Assembly: GCA_964020085.1 (NCBI GenBank)
Contig: OZ026604.1
Coordinates: forward strand, 31,193,830 to 31,257,829
Direction: 5' to 3'
Length of the DNA: 64,000 nucleotides
Origin: Micromussa lordhowensis
Lineage: Eukaryota > Cnidaria > Anthozoa > Scleractinia > Lobophylliidae
Shown: piece after piece, positions 13,501 through 23,770 of the stretch
Position numbering within the stretch: the stretch's first letter is position 1
How the letters are laid out: every line of letters begins with the position of its first letter
Made by a program: the position numbers and the translations under genes
The notes under the pieces: generated by a model
Seen by the model: only the letters and a program-made list of their open reading frames with translations
Databases searched by the model: none
What the model was told of the DNA's origin: nothing

Positions 13501-16500
13501 TCAACTACTCAAGTGTTCTGAACAGTTTGCAGAACAACATACAGAAGAAGGAAAAGTTCATGCAACATTGCATTCCTAGAGAATCACTTCAAAAGTCAAA
13601 CAAATTCTACAAAATACATTACAATGAAAATCACCGAAACATGGAATTGGCTCAAATTTCTGTACAGCGACCACTCCCATTTTCTTTTGCTGGCCCACCC
13701 ACATACTCATTGTTGTGAGTTGACTGTAAGTAAAGTTCAAGCAGAATGAAGCAGACAGATGTGTTAAAATAATATTTTAACACATTTACCTACTTCATTC
13801 TTTGCTCCCAGTACCAAAATTTGAGCCCATCCAGTGATTTTCAAAAACAAATAAATGCTCACAGACCTTGACCATCTTTTTGTCATCGGAGACAACTGGT
13901 GAGCCATACAGCTGAAACACAACTGGCACATGGAACTGAAAGAACAAAGAAAAAGGTGAGTTCCTGGACACATTTGTTGTGAGCATCTTAACACAAGGAC
14001 AAAAATGCAAATTATTGTAAAGACACCAGCAAGCATGCACATGTTACTCTCCGACTCTACATCTGATAAATTTGATAACCTGATGCTTGACACTCACCGG
14101 ATTGTTACCAAGTTTATCAAGGGCATACAAAAGAGCTGCTGCATCCTTTATGGACTGAACGTGCTTTCGCGAGAGGAGATAGTTAGCAAACTTGATTACT
14201 TGCTCCTGAAAGGTAACCATCAGTGAAAAATAAATTCTTAGTTATAAATTATGACACCTCACTTATACTTCAACAATCCCAGGGAGGATCCTCAATGAAA
14301 ACGCTATGGGTGCTCGCTGTCTTGCTTTGGGGTATACATCAATTATTATTCTGGTTTCACTTAGGGTGTTCATGACAAAACACCACTATTTTTAGCTGTC
14401 AAAGTATCTTTTAGGGTGCAAATTAATGCTCATATTTCTGTTATTAGGTTTGATTTCTGCAGGCTTCTTTCTTGAAATGTGGCTGGTATCTTTTAGGGTT
14501 CAAACGAAGCTTCAGCCACACCTAGTTTACTCTCGTTTAGGGGTTTCCTGTATTTTCCGGTGATACAAGTCGACCTTATAGCCCACAAAATCGGTCCAAA
14601 TAATCGACCTTGACTTACGCACCAGTCAAAAGTAGTTAGTTAACTTGTTCATGTCAGAATTCATTAGCATAGTTAACACAATTTTCAGGGTTAAAATATC
14701 TACAACAAACTTTGAAGGTACATGTACATTGTATTAAACCAAAATTTAATGAGTCCTTGTAGCAACTATCATTAATGTTTTAAACTTAAACCATTTCTAG
14801 CTTCCTATGCTACATTTTAACATTGTAGTTCTCTGGACTTTACAATGCATACTGTTTAAGTTTCAAGGACTTTTTCCTTCAAATTTGACGACATTAAATT
14901 GTAGTGTTTTCAGTCAGAAATGCAAGGAGAAACATGAGATGAACTTTCCTCTATCATGGTAAAATCACACTTTCATTTGCCACACTTTTAATCAAATGTT
15001 CAACATAACAACAAGCTTGGTAACCTCACAATAAGCTTAGCAGCCACGCAACGCTGTTGCCTGGCTACCAAGTGAACCAAAATGGTGGCTTATTTACTCA
15101 ATGGTTTCTCTGGCTTGTACTTCATGCTTGCTGGGTGTTCCCTTGTCACAAATAGCTTCTGAATCAGGAAACCCAAACATGGTTACGGGCACTGTTTTTA
15201 CAAAGATAAAATACCGCTCTTGTGAGATGAGACTCATCTTGGGAGACAAGAGTCTTGTCTCAGGAGATGAGAATCTCTTGAGATGAGAGTCTTATCTTGC
15301 AAGAGCTTTAAAACTGTAAGTATAGCTGCTTGAACTTCTTGCAAGATTTTAATAGCCTATTGCAAACAGTGCAGCAACAAGAAAGCAAAACTTGGTGTGA
15401 TCCGATGAAGCTTTGCTTGTGAGCGCCAGCACCCCAACTCTGTTGTTTACTACGTTCATAAAAGAGATAACTCTCGACATTTTCAAATCTTCATGGCTGG
15501 ATAATGGTATCTGTGAATATGCTGCAAATTTTTCAGTTTAAATCAAAAACATATCGTTCATCACTTCCACAGTGTCTAGATCTCTATGCTGAAGTTGTTT
15601 CTTTTACTGATTGATCATAGCAGTTTCTTCCATGATTTATGAAGTCATTAATTTCACTTCAGTAGGTCCTTTTAATCTAGAAAGGTCTGTATACATGAAA
15701 GAAAGTATCGATGAAGAGTTCACAGTGCCATGTTTAAAAGCAAACACAGACCATTCTTGGCTTTCAAGCAGTTCACAATTTTCAAAGCCGTGGACCAAAT
15801 TGTTGTTTTTGATTGATGATCGACGGGCTATGGTAACTTTAAAGTTAAGTGCATTCTGTGATGGCTTATCATGCAGCATTATTTTGCTATTTATGAAGCC
15901 ATTTCATTTTAAAGGACTTCTCTTTTTTGTAGGGTTCTTCAAAAGCCTTCTATTGATTGATCAACAGACTTCGTTCAACTTGGTTGCTACGCAAGTTCAG
16001 CATCAGCACAACTAATTTGACCAAAAGATCACAATCTTTCCATCAATCATGGTCAAAAAAGTAGGGTTGACTTGTACACCAGTTTGACTTATACACCAGA
16101 AAATACGCTAATTCAAATTTTCTGGCAAGCATCCCCAAACTTTTCATATGCGAGTCCCTTCCCCCCACCTGTGGCTCACTATATGCATTAGAAATCATTT
16201 TACCACCAGGAAAACAGAATGTTCAGTGATCACAATCATTACAGCACAACAAGATACAATGTAGTATCCATACCTCAGTGATTGCTGGAGCCTTTCCCAG
16301 AAATTCTGACAAAGCATATGTGGCATAAACAACCTTTGCAGTTGGATAAAGTCCAGCTTCAAACTGTAAGACAGTCAACAGGTAACATTAAACGTAAATC
16401 TTCCTTCAAAAATTATGAAACAAAACTAACCAGAGCCACATGGAGTGTGTTATGAATCCACAAGCAAAACAAAGGTAAGGAAAGTTAAATACCAGACCAT

Positions 16501-19500
16501 GACAAACTTTTCTCAGTCTGTTTGTTTGCATATTTGCAGTTCTACAAAACTACAAAACTGCAGCCTTCGACTGAGTTATTTTCTCTATACGAAAAAAAAA
16601 ACCTCACTGAACGTTTTCCTAATTCTTTCCTTACCAAATGATGCAAGTTTTAATACGAGTGGTAGAATTCAAATTTCCTCTCAGCTTTGAACTGAGCACT
16701 GCATATGAAACAATACATACTCTTATAGGTGAATCCCATGATCTATGCCTAATTGCAACTTAAGTTGTTCCAGTAGAACAACCATACAATGTAGAAAGAT
16801 TACCTGTAAATAACTGTTATCAACTTCATCAGCCTGAGCCACAGTATCCTAACAGATAAATTTCAAACTTGAGTTAAGCACCTCATGTAGCACATATACA
16901 CATGTACATAATAATAGCTTGAAAAACACACTGCAAGTCATAAAAAATATGTTTAAGGTAGTCCTTGCCTTATACTGGTACATTGATATTTTGAAAAATA
17001 TGGTGTAATATAGTGTGTTATAAATGTCAAATTAAAATAAAAAATATTAAGAAATAATTACCTCGATCATTTCAGTAATAAAAGACACATCAGTGCCCTT
17101 GGGTAGCCTTACAGCAGTAAGCATGGCATACGCTGCACTGAAAAGAGCATAATATAGAAAATAAAAAATAAATAATATTAATTTTAATTTTATTGGTAAG
17201 TAAGGTAAAGTCTGCATACAAGCCAAGTGGCCCACCAGGCTGGTGCTTATATCTGGTTTCTCTTTAGCATGAAGCAACTAGGAGTATTTCTACTATGTCC
17301 TGGGTGGGATAATAATCCAGCCCTAGCATTAAATTTGCCATTTATACACCTGGATGAAGAGAGGCACTGTAAGAGTAAACTGCCTTGCCTAAGAACAAAA
17401 CATGATGTCCCCAGCCAGGGCTTGAACTCAGACTACCTGCTAGAATCTAGGAAGATGTGTGGATGAAGGAATGGAGGTAGGGCTGGGAAGGATGTGAAGG
17501 GCAATTAGAAATTATCCTGATATGATGAATGATAAATAGTCTCCTTACCCAAGGATACTGTCTTCGTCTGAGTTGATGGCTGCCTTCACTGCCTTGAGCA
17601 CTTCACCAGTATCAACTACAACAAGGAAAAATTACAGCAGGATTACAATCATGGCGGTATACAATATTGGGGACTTACAGATCAAATTAAGGCTATGCCA
17701 ACAGATGCCAACAGTGTGAGAGAAAAACATTTTCCACTTAATTCAATTTATTCGTCCAGTATAACACAGGAGTTTCATTAGGTTTTCAGCAGGAGGGCAA
17801 ATCGTTTTCACAGGCGGGCAAACCAGACAGGCAAAATCACCCTCACAGCCGGTCAATATGCCTGGTGCTCTTAAAGTGCAACTAACCCCCAAAATTATTT
17901 TTCCTTTAACAAAATCTACTAGTTTTTCCAATTACTTCAGCGAAAAAATTATATCGATTGATAAAATCCCCGCGTTTCTACAGGCGTTTAAAGTTGTAAT
18001 TTCTAGTCCCACGACCGAGCAAAATGGGATCTGGGTCGGGCTTCTAGTGACGTCATCGAAGGAGCTGGGCTCAAAGAACTCGAGAGACTTTGACTGGGCT
18101 TCGAGCGCTGTGAAAACATAGTTGAGGTATTTGCGCCTCATATTTTATCAAAAATGGACAAGACTTTTAAGTGAAAGAACTGTATCATCTAGCAGCACAA
18201 TTCGGAGTCTAGCTACGATTCGGACGGCTACGATGTATACATTTTTTGGCATTTCGAAGCGCGGGTCGCCGAGCCCGCCACATCGACAATTTGCCGGGCC
18301 ACGTTTGGCTTATAAAGTTTAAAATAATGGCGAAGAGTTGTAAAGATGTCAATGAACACGAAGAGCGGAACTTTGACTTTACAGAACTTGTAGAATTTGG
18401 AGTGTCAAAACATTTCTAGATTCAAAAATTCGTCTTTTCGCTCAGTATTTATGCATAGTCAATTAGTGCGTTCGAACATAAACATTGCAAGCTACACAAA
18501 TGGGCATATTTCGTACTGGTAATGGAAATTCCTTCGACAAGATCTTGACAAAAGGTTCAGTATAGTGTCAGGTAAATGAATACATTTCTGCTGGATTCAC
18601 TGTTCTTTAGTTTAAACAGTCCTTTTAATGTAAGTGGAGAACTCTCAGGTTATTAATTAATAGCGTATTACTAACCTGATGTAGTTTGCGTTTCGGTTAA
18701 TAACAAGCGCATTCTTCTTTCAGCGTGACAATCTCAGTCGGTAGAGTCGAATCTAAATGGTTTGTTTTACTTTCCTTATATACTCATCGATGCTTGATTC
18801 GTTTTAAGTTTGTAATTGAGATATATTTCGTTGCTCAAGGAACAAAACAATTGTGTATGCGGAAGGGCCTTTGAGAAACTCGGCCGGATTATCCACGTCG
18901 CGCGTGTGGTTGTATATAAAATCCACAAAATACATACCTACTGTAGTGTTTAGCAGCTCGAAGCTTCACTAATCTTAATCGCCTCGTTGTAGGATGTAAG
19001 CGGTTCGCTTACTGTTCGTTTTGAAAACTCTCTATTTCAAGGACAAAAAAACTCGAATGCGTTTAATTTGCCGTATAATTTTCTCACCTAGTTTCCATTA
19101 TTTTGGTCCGAGACTATGTTTGAATTGACTAGGCGTATGGCTCCAAGCTTACCCCAAATTCGTGTCTGTCTGTCATATCTAGATCTATCTACCTTGGCAA
19201 TGTCGAGCTTTGCAGTGAGAAGCTAGAGAAGAATATACAGGCCATGAAAATCTCTAGGTGTTTACAGTAGCGGCGGTACCGAGATCGATAAACTCCTTGA
19301 TCGCTCGATGGCTTACTCTTTCGGTCCGACCAAGTCAGCCCACTTCTTCCGTCTTTCTCTCGCTTCTGGACGAGTGCCATCGAGATAGAGGTATTGAATG
19401 AAGAAGAATACTCTCTCCTAAGCTTTTTGTAATGCTACTGCCTCCAACAACGCATCTTCCTTGCATTTTGCAACGATTTTAAATCACACCATCGCAAGTT

Positions 19501-22369
19501 CGCATATTCTCAGAAACAAAACATTGTTACTCCTGCGATGACGTCACGAGCCAACTCGTCCCATTCTCCGCTATTCCTCGGTCGTGGGACATGGAAAGGC
19601 CAATTTTACGAACTTTGAAAATTCACAGAAAATTAACGAAAATACCTAGAACGATAATTTTTTCGCAGTGGTGATCAGGAAAACAAGGAGATTTATATAA
19701 GCGAAAAACAATTTTGGGGGTTAGTTGCACTTTAATGAAACTCCTGGCAACATTTTTCTCACCTTTGAGTCCTAAAAAATTTTGTGCTGCAACAGCATAA
19801 AACAAGGTAGCCATTTCTGATCCTTCTTTCACAGCCTCTGATAATGTGGCTTCTGCACCTTTGATAGCTGGCAGCTAAAAGGTAGTCAAAGAGATCAATT
19901 TGTGTTAAACTCTGAACAATGTAATGAATGCTGAAAAGTACATTAAGTGAACATTTTCTGTGCAACACTTTACTCAGAGCTTGATGTTGCAACTGCTAGG
20001 GTCGCCAATGCGACCACATTTCTTACACTGGCGACTACATTGTAACTTTCCATGCTTTTCACTGATTGAAACTCTTTGGCTGGTGACTAAATCTGAAAAC
20101 TTAGGGGCCAGCTGGCCCCAAGGTTTTTTCCTAAAAGTCAAGCCCTGTTGCTTTCTAATATTATTCTTAAGTCATAATAAAGAAATGCAGCCCTTAGTCT
20201 GATTTCACTAGATAATGAATCACAATCAATATTAAGTTACAAGCAGTCATTGATCAAAGCATCTGTCAATTAGTATCAGTTTATGTCCCACAAATGACAT
20301 AATGTATTCACTTGTAATTACCATGTTACATACATGTATGGCTGACAAGAATAGACACAAATCAACTCACTTGGAAACACACACCTTACAATTTCCCAAA
20401 TATTTACTGATGCCCGATGCATAAAAGAGTGACATTACACTGCTTCCATCAACATTATCCTTCGCAAACTTGCAGACATCCTGTTGAAATTTAAAAAAAA
20501 AAATTTAAACATCAGTTACTAAACAAGAATGTCAACACTTAAAATGACTTCCTGGTTATCTGGTTATTGATCATTACGATGATACTATATTCTACATGTG
20601 ATCTCATGTTTAGTCAAGAAATCTCACAAAGTTGAGAGAAATCTCGGTGGAGATAAGATCGATATCTCTAGCATCTTTCTGAAGTCATTAGTTAAACTGA
20701 GGTAAAACCTCACAAACTAACAAACCTAAACAGATTGATGCAATTTATAATGTAAATAACGTCTACTTCATCTAAAAAATTTTCACCAGTTTTCCATTTA
20801 TAGCAAAGATATCAGTGACGTCATCTATTGTTATTAATATGCCAACCAGAAAGCTATTGGCTGGTGAAACAAAGAATTCTCGTTTAATGTTTTGAACATT
20901 AAAATAACAAAAACAATGTTTGTAAACAAATATCTTCCCTATTACCTGTGTTGGAGGGACTTCAGCTTTCATAAGTTTTAAACTGAACACAGCATATCCT
21001 GCAGTCTCCAGGTCTTTGAATGGCATAGCATTGTAGAAGATTTGTTTTAATCGCGCTTGGTCCTCAACATTTAGCACATTAGAGAGAGAAACAGCATCAG
21101 CATAGATGGCGAAGACCAACAGAAGAAGACAGGCACCTAGCAAACCAAACAAATCAGTTTGGTACATAGAAAATTTGTTTACACACTAGTGCCTCCACAA
21201 GGCTGAAATCTTACTTTAACAAATGGTGAAAAATACATTTTCTGGTTGAATGTTAATTCATATTCTTAGCTGAAAACCCAACATGATAGAAAATACTATT
21301 GACTTTAAAAACCCAAGGGAATGTATATGTTGTATAGTTCCAGAAAATATCCATACCCCTGTCACAGAGGGTTTCTCAATTTGACTACTCCCCACAGTCT
21401 ATGGAAATTCCAGCTTATTAATCATACTTTCCTTCAAAACAAATTTGGCTTCTGAAACTCTCATTCCTCCTCAGAAATTCCATCTTCCTTCCACGCAGTA
21501 GATAAGGTATATTTTAAACAAAAATGTAACTTTGAGTATTATCAGGTCTTTTAAGTTGCCGAGCATGGTTTGAGGGAATGGTAGAGAGCAAGATAAAAAA
21601 ATTAGCACAGTTACAGCAACACAAATTATTAGGTATGATCAAATAACACAACACATATGCTATACATGCTTGCCTAGGAAAAATTTTGCTTTCTACTTTA
21701 AATCAAATAAAGCCTCGAGGCATAGTATATCAAGTAAATGAAACGCCATTAAATGGTTTAATCGATTATTTTCTAGACATCGAAACAGCTCAACAATACA
21801 GGATTCCAGTGTAAAACTTTCCGACGAAAAAAGTAAACTGTGATAAAAAGCTATAAAGATTCTGTGTTCGACATTTGATTGGGATTTTCAGCTAGATATT
21901 TCGAGGATGAGCGGCACTTCCTTTAGTTTACAAGCAAACTAGACAAAACAAAAGCTCCCATTTATACATGTTAGCTTACATGTATATGAATAAACCCTAA
22001 GTTACTTTTTAATCATATACAAACTAAAAGTGCAACAATCAAAATCTCCAGCATATTTTACACCGAATTCTACCTCACTGAGAAACTGCAACTTGCACCT
22101 TTCACGTATAAGTTATACCATTCAAAAAATGTTTTTCTTAAGGGAGAATTCTTGAAACAAGTAAGCTTACATACAAGACTCCAAAATCTCAAGCCACAGT
22201 ACAAAAAACACGCGAGCAATTACAATGAACCAAAACTCCATTCAGGTATTACAGCTCAAGAGATCTTAACGCAGCTCAAATAAGATTGAATAGACAGTCA
22301 CGCATTGTGATTATATATTTTCTGAGGTCTATTTTCACTAATTTTGTTTCACTAACCTCGTGCAGCCAT
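1587..22369 (-). CDS. RPN2: Ribophorin II, oligosaccharyltransferase subunit 2 (23 exons)
   Basis: Encodes the RPN2/Swp1-family subunit of the ER oligosaccharyltransferase, which transfers glycan to Asn of nascent secretory proteins. Exons, 5' to 3': 22357-22369, 20946-21136, 20385-20480, 19763-19874, 17549-17615, 17062-17137, 16804-16848, 16274-16363, 14098-14205, 13867-13935, 13025-13146, 9801-9860, 9101-9152, 7986-8077, 6423-6537, 6252-6341, 5583-5639, 5378-5428, 5168-5254, 4448-4543, 3294-3369, 2541-2578, 1587-1682. I joined these by hand. Phases agree throughout and give 632 aa; human RPN2 has 631. The start MAARGACLLLLVFAIYADA is a signal peptide split over exons 1 and 2. Family landmarks are ELFTPHQAFVRLTNQKTKQE, FVAEPEPSKVFKFDL and DAVIQNPFEWNV, followed by WIRLGANLSNF and about three C-terminal membrane helices. 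All donors are GT except exon 15, which is GC. The TGA stop lies inside a strong donor-like motif (see findings). No frameshift or lost exon was seen. Confidence 0.95.
2091..2360 (+). repeat. Unnamed dispersed repeat, copy 1 (RPN2 intron 22)
   Basis: The core TCTCATGTTTAGTCAAGA...TCTCGGTGGAGATAAGAT...GGTAAAACCTCACAAACTA...GATTGATGCA recurs at 4038, 7268 and 20596 in the same orientation. Similarity to copy 2 extends past the core to about 2360 (ATCTACAGACTGATGC). The inner part AAATCTCACAAAG...AGAGAAATCTC is partly self-complementary. No open frame or tRNA-like boxes were seen. Confidence 0.8.
2775..2960 (-). mobile_element. tRNA-derived SINE with degenerate tRNA head (RPN2 intron 21)
   Basis: On the minus strand 2945-2873 folds like a tRNA: GGCCTCG acceptor 5' strand, GCTC/GAGC D stem, and GTGGG-TTCAAAC-CCCAC T arm with a good box B. 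The anticodon arm has only a 4-bp CCGG stem with a 10-base loop, and the acceptor stem has a mismatch, so it is not a functional tRNA. A non-tRNA body follows to about 2775 and ends in AT-rich sequence. This fits a tRNA-headed SINE. Confidence 0.75.
3550..3800. repeat. Foldback element of the 'CGTTTTC / GTGTGGAC' family (RPN2 intron 20)
   Basis: Holds AGTCCACACCACGCCGGAGA, GAAAAGCTTCGTTTTCGTGA and TTAGTGTGGACGGTAGGCCT, with CCGGAGAAATT opposing AATTCCTCCGG. Related sequence recurs at about 28089-28160 and 50135-50320 (GTCCACACTAATCCATCACG). No coding capacity; a non-autonomous foldback or MITE is the best reading. Confidence 0.6.
4038..4275 (+). repeat. Unnamed dispersed repeat, copy 2 (RPN2 intron 20)
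   Basis: Nearly identical to copy 1 across the core. It also shares the downstream CATCTACAGACTGAT-like segment and the CATAACTTTTTGGA segment. It starts at ATGTCATCTCATG, as copy 1 does. Confidence 0.8.
4840..5155. repeat. Probable degenerate repeat rich in TCAAGGACT motifs (RPN2 intron 19)
   Basis: Short related motifs recur: TTTTTCAAGGACTCC (4895), TTCAAGGTTTTTCAAGGAC (5056) and TCAAGGACTTTCAAGG (5127). The flanks AAGGTTTGCGC and GTGCGTGCGAACC are loosely inverted. The boundaries are uncertain. Confidence 0.35.
6342..6422 (-). other. 81-bp GC-AG intron of RPN2 that is in frame and stop-free
   Basis: The donor reads CAG|GCAAGC and the acceptor CTGCAG|GCTTTTG. Removing it restores the family motif TPHQ-AFVRLTNQ, so it is an intron. 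It is 27 codons long without a stop, so retention would insert a hydrophobic stretch containing LGIAVFTFVLFLQ into the luminal domain. Confidence 0.9.
7017..7220 (-). pseudogene. LINE ORF2 C-terminal fragment (CR1/L2-like)
   Basis: Read on the minus strand from 7220, an open frame of about 67 codons ends at a TAG at 7019-7017. It contains YGQRTFSYCAPKLWNGLP followed by FKKKLKTFLF. This matches the well-known C-terminal signature of CR1/L2/RTE-type reverse transcriptases (YGxRAFSxxAPxLWNxLPxxI...FKxxLKxxLF). The 3' tail (7016 to about 6870) ends in TAATAATA-type sequence, as LINE tails often do. The upstream part of the element is missing, so it is a 5'-truncated dead copy in RPN2 intron 14. 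Confidence 0.8.
7233..7470 (+). repeat. Unnamed dispersed repeat, copy 3 (RPN2 intron 14)
   Basis: Same core as copies 1 and 2. It shares the upstream GAT(T/C)ACAAGTGTTT-CATC segment with copy 1, which places the left edge near 7233. It lies immediately beside the LINE fragment. Confidence 0.8.
8812..8877. repeat. Perfect 32-bp inverted repeat with 2-nt centre
   Basis: GATAATTTGGTTTTATCAAC runs into TGGGTTGATAAT, then the centre GT, then the exact reverse complement. Every pair from 8812/8877 to 8843/8846 matches. It is preceded by TAAAGAAACCGTGGTGCTGC, which may belong to the same repeat. It lies in RPN2 intron 13. Confidence 0.9.
10173..10322. repeat. 150-bp foldback element, CAATAGCCTCCATTTGG arms
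   Basis: The left end CAATAGCCTCCATTTGG and the right end CCAAATGGAGGCTATTG are perfect inverts. Imperfect pairing continues inwards through GATATTTGTC and the GCTACACTGGCC-like centre, so the whole element is a hairpin. It lies in RPN2 intron 11. Confidence 0.8.
10549..10588 (+). repeat. Two tandem copies of a 20-bp unit
   Basis: ACTGACATGTGTAATCAGAA occurs twice, head to tail, without a mismatch. Confidence 0.85.
11026..12303. mobile_element. Non-autonomous Mutator-like (MULE) transposon with 9-bp target duplication
   Basis: The element is 11035-12294 (1260 bp). Its termini are inverted repeats of about 100 bp that begin TAGCCTGCGAAAACAGCC and end at ATTCCATACT, with only about four differences between the arms. 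A perfect 9-bp direct repeat ACATTACCT flanks it at 11026-11034 and 12295-12303. Long inverted repeats plus a 9-bp duplication are typical of Mutator-like elements. I found no transposase in the interior; the longest open frames are short and unlike any family I know. It lies in RPN2 intron 11, the largest intron (13024-9861). Confidence 0.85.
14549..16107. mobile_element. Probable degenerate DNA transposon with ~25-bp inverted ends
   Basis: The left end TGTATTTTCCGGTGATACAA and the reverse complement of the right end CGTATTTTCTGGTGTATAAG match at most positions and continue into GTCGAC/GTCAAAC. No clear target duplication was found. The interior has no intact frame. It lies in RPN2 intron 8. 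An alternative is two unrelated fragments that share a motif. Confidence 0.45.
17215..17470 (-). mobile_element. SINE or LINE-tail repeat, 'GTGTATAAATGGC' family (RPN2 intron 5)
   Basis: On the minus strand it carries GAGTTCAAGCCCTGG (box-B like), AGTGCCTCTCTTCATCCAGG, GTGTATAAATGGCAAATTTA and AGTAGAAATACTCCTAGTTG. The same order of motifs occurs on the plus strand at 49640-50030, so this is a dispersed family. It resembles the widespread tRNA-related SINE/LINE tails of marine animals. Confidence 0.6.
17871..19735. mobile_element. TTAA-flanked DNA transposon (piggyBac- or Kolobok-like), non-autonomous
   Basis: The element is 17875-19731 (1857 bp). Its termini AGTGCAACTAACCCCCAAAA and the inverted TTTTGGGGGTTAGTTGCACT are perfect over 20 bp, and looser inversion continues into the first ~150 bp (CCACGACCGAG against CTCGGTCGTGGG). 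TTAA lies on both sides (17871-17874, 19732-19735). TTAA duplication is the mark of the piggyBac and Kolobok superfamilies. No transposase frame was found. It sits in RPN2 intron 4, and its right end is only 27 bp from the exon 4 donor. Confidence 0.8.
20596..20747 (+). repeat. Unnamed dispersed repeat, copy 4 (RPN2 intron 2)
   Basis: Carries the core ATCTCATGTTTAGTCAAG ... GGTAAAACCTCACAAACTA ... CAGATTGATGCAA. It is slightly more diverged than the other copies (GTTGAGAG, GATCGATATCTC) and lacks their downstream extension. Confidence 0.75.
21337..21520. repeat. Repeat related to the one at 60837-61020 (RPN2 intron 1)
   Basis: TTCCAGAAAATATCCATACCCC, CAGAGGG and GGAAATTCCA appear in the same order as TTCCAGAAAATATCCCTACCCC, CAGAGGGG and GGAATTTCCA in the second copy. 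Non-coding. Confidence 0.55.
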
Positions 22370-22695
22370 CTTGAAGACGTGTCGTACAAAGAGAGAGAGA
22401 GGAAGAATGAAAGCCAACACGTGATAATATGGAAGCTTTGTACCAGGCCCTACTCTTCTTCTTAAATTAGCCTGAAAAACGTTTGTTTTCCAGTAATTCC
22501 AACAATTGAAAATTGGAACTTTATACTGTGTTTTACTATATTTTAACTGTCATATTTTAAAATATTACCTACTTAAAAAGGCTAAAAACGCTGGCTAAAT
22601 AAAAAGCACTTCTGAGCGTTCGCAAAAAAAACTAGTACCCAGTATTCTATGCCGGTGAACAATCTACGCCTGGTGAAAATCTTCTTACCGGAGAG
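22370..22695. promoter_or_regulatory. Probable bidirectional promoter between RPN2 and SWSAP1
   Basis: The two start codons point away from each other and are 326 bp apart, so both 5' UTRs and core promoters must fit here unless an upstream non-coding exon exists. No obvious TATA box is placed for either gene. Divergent pairing of housekeeping genes is common in animals; shared control is an inference. Confidence 0.6.
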
Positions 22696-22702
22696 ATGTT
22701 AA
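22649..22702 (+). other. Possible 17-codon upstream ORF overlapping the SWSAP1 start
   Basis: An ATG at 22649, out of frame with the main start, opens a frame that ends at TAA 22700-22702, just past the SWSAP1 ATG at 22696. If transcription starts upstream of 22649, this could lower SWSAP1 translation. Confidence 0.35.
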
Positions 22703-23770
22703 CGCGTTTGTTTGGCATTAGTGAGCCTCCTGGTGGTGAATCCAGAACAAAACACCAACAGAGTACGTCATCTTTACTCTTTGGCTCAAAGGACACGCCA
22801 GGGTTTGATAAAATTATGTTATGCGGGCCTCCTGAAAGCGGCAAAACGTCACTTCTTTTTGAACTTGCGCTGAGCTTTGCAGACGAAGAAAGACACGTCT
22901 TGTACATTTGCCCCCAAAAATTCTCCAAACTTCCTTTGCGAGCTCCAAGAAGAGCTCAGCCTGCAAGTGGCACCTTGAAATATATACAGATGGTTTATCT
23001 GGAGACTAGGGAGGAATTTTTGAACTATATGGCATCAATACACTTCTCAACCTCTAGAGTTTTCAATGCAATCATTGTGGATGATATCAATGGGTACTTT
23101 CCCGCAGCAATAAGGAATGAAGATCTGCCGTTAGTTGCCAAGATTTTCGCTTTAACAGTGGATGCTTTTCTTTTTCAAAGGTCGAAGCAAATGTAAGTAA
23201 ATGAAGGAGGGCTTATTTAGCCTGCAATAGTCTCTCGTAGGCACTAAGGCAGGAGAGGCGAGGCCCCTCGCTGGCTCACTTCAGTCGCGAGCTCATCTCT
23301 CCCTCCTTTGCCGCCGATGCCACAGCACCTATGTCACCCTGCTCACAAGCTAGGGCCCCTGTGCACTCCCTGGTAAACACAACCCTACGGCATCACACCT
23401 TTCTATTTTGCCCACATGTCTCAAGATTTTAGGGTGTAGACTAGTGCTGCAGCACAAATTTAGAACTTAATTGTTTTTTTCTTCTTTAAGTAATCAACCT
23501 TCAGGAGGACAATCCAGTATGCTGGTGATGTCAGTCACAGTTCCCAGTGGTACCAAGTCTGTTCCAAGACAGTCGTTCTATGAGCGCTGGGTACAGTGTT
23601 TCCTTCTAACCCAAGAGAAGGAGAGCAACCTCTTTGAGATGTCAGTTTTACCGTCTCACACAAGGGACGGTTCTTCATTGGCAAATGTTGTCTATAGAAT
23701 AACTGATCAGAGTATTGTTGTACAGGAGATTGAATATTCTTCACAATCTGATGGATCTTCAACCGAATGA
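22696..23770 (+). CDS. SWSAP1: SWSAP1-like ATPase of the Shu (SWS1-SWSAP1) recombination complex
   Basis: Two exons, 22696-23192 and 23491-23770, with intron AT|GTAAGT...TTTAAG|T. They join to a 258-aa protein; human SWSAP1 is 229 aa. It is a RecA-fold, RAD51-paralogue-like ATPase. Walker A is GPPESGKT at residues 44-51 and the Walker B strand is FNAIIVDD, ending at D129-D130, followed by INGYF as in the family's LLLLDGLEEYL. The second exon supplies the C-terminal strands: SFYERWVQCFLL with a later YRITDQSIVVQEIEY. In the known complex it binds the SWIM-domain protein SWS1 (ZSWIM7) and supports RAD51 filament formation in homologous recombination. The ATG is the first in frame after a stop at 22633. 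It is head-to-head with RPN2. Assignment rests on motif order and length; another small RAD51-like ATPase is the alternative. Confidence 0.82.
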
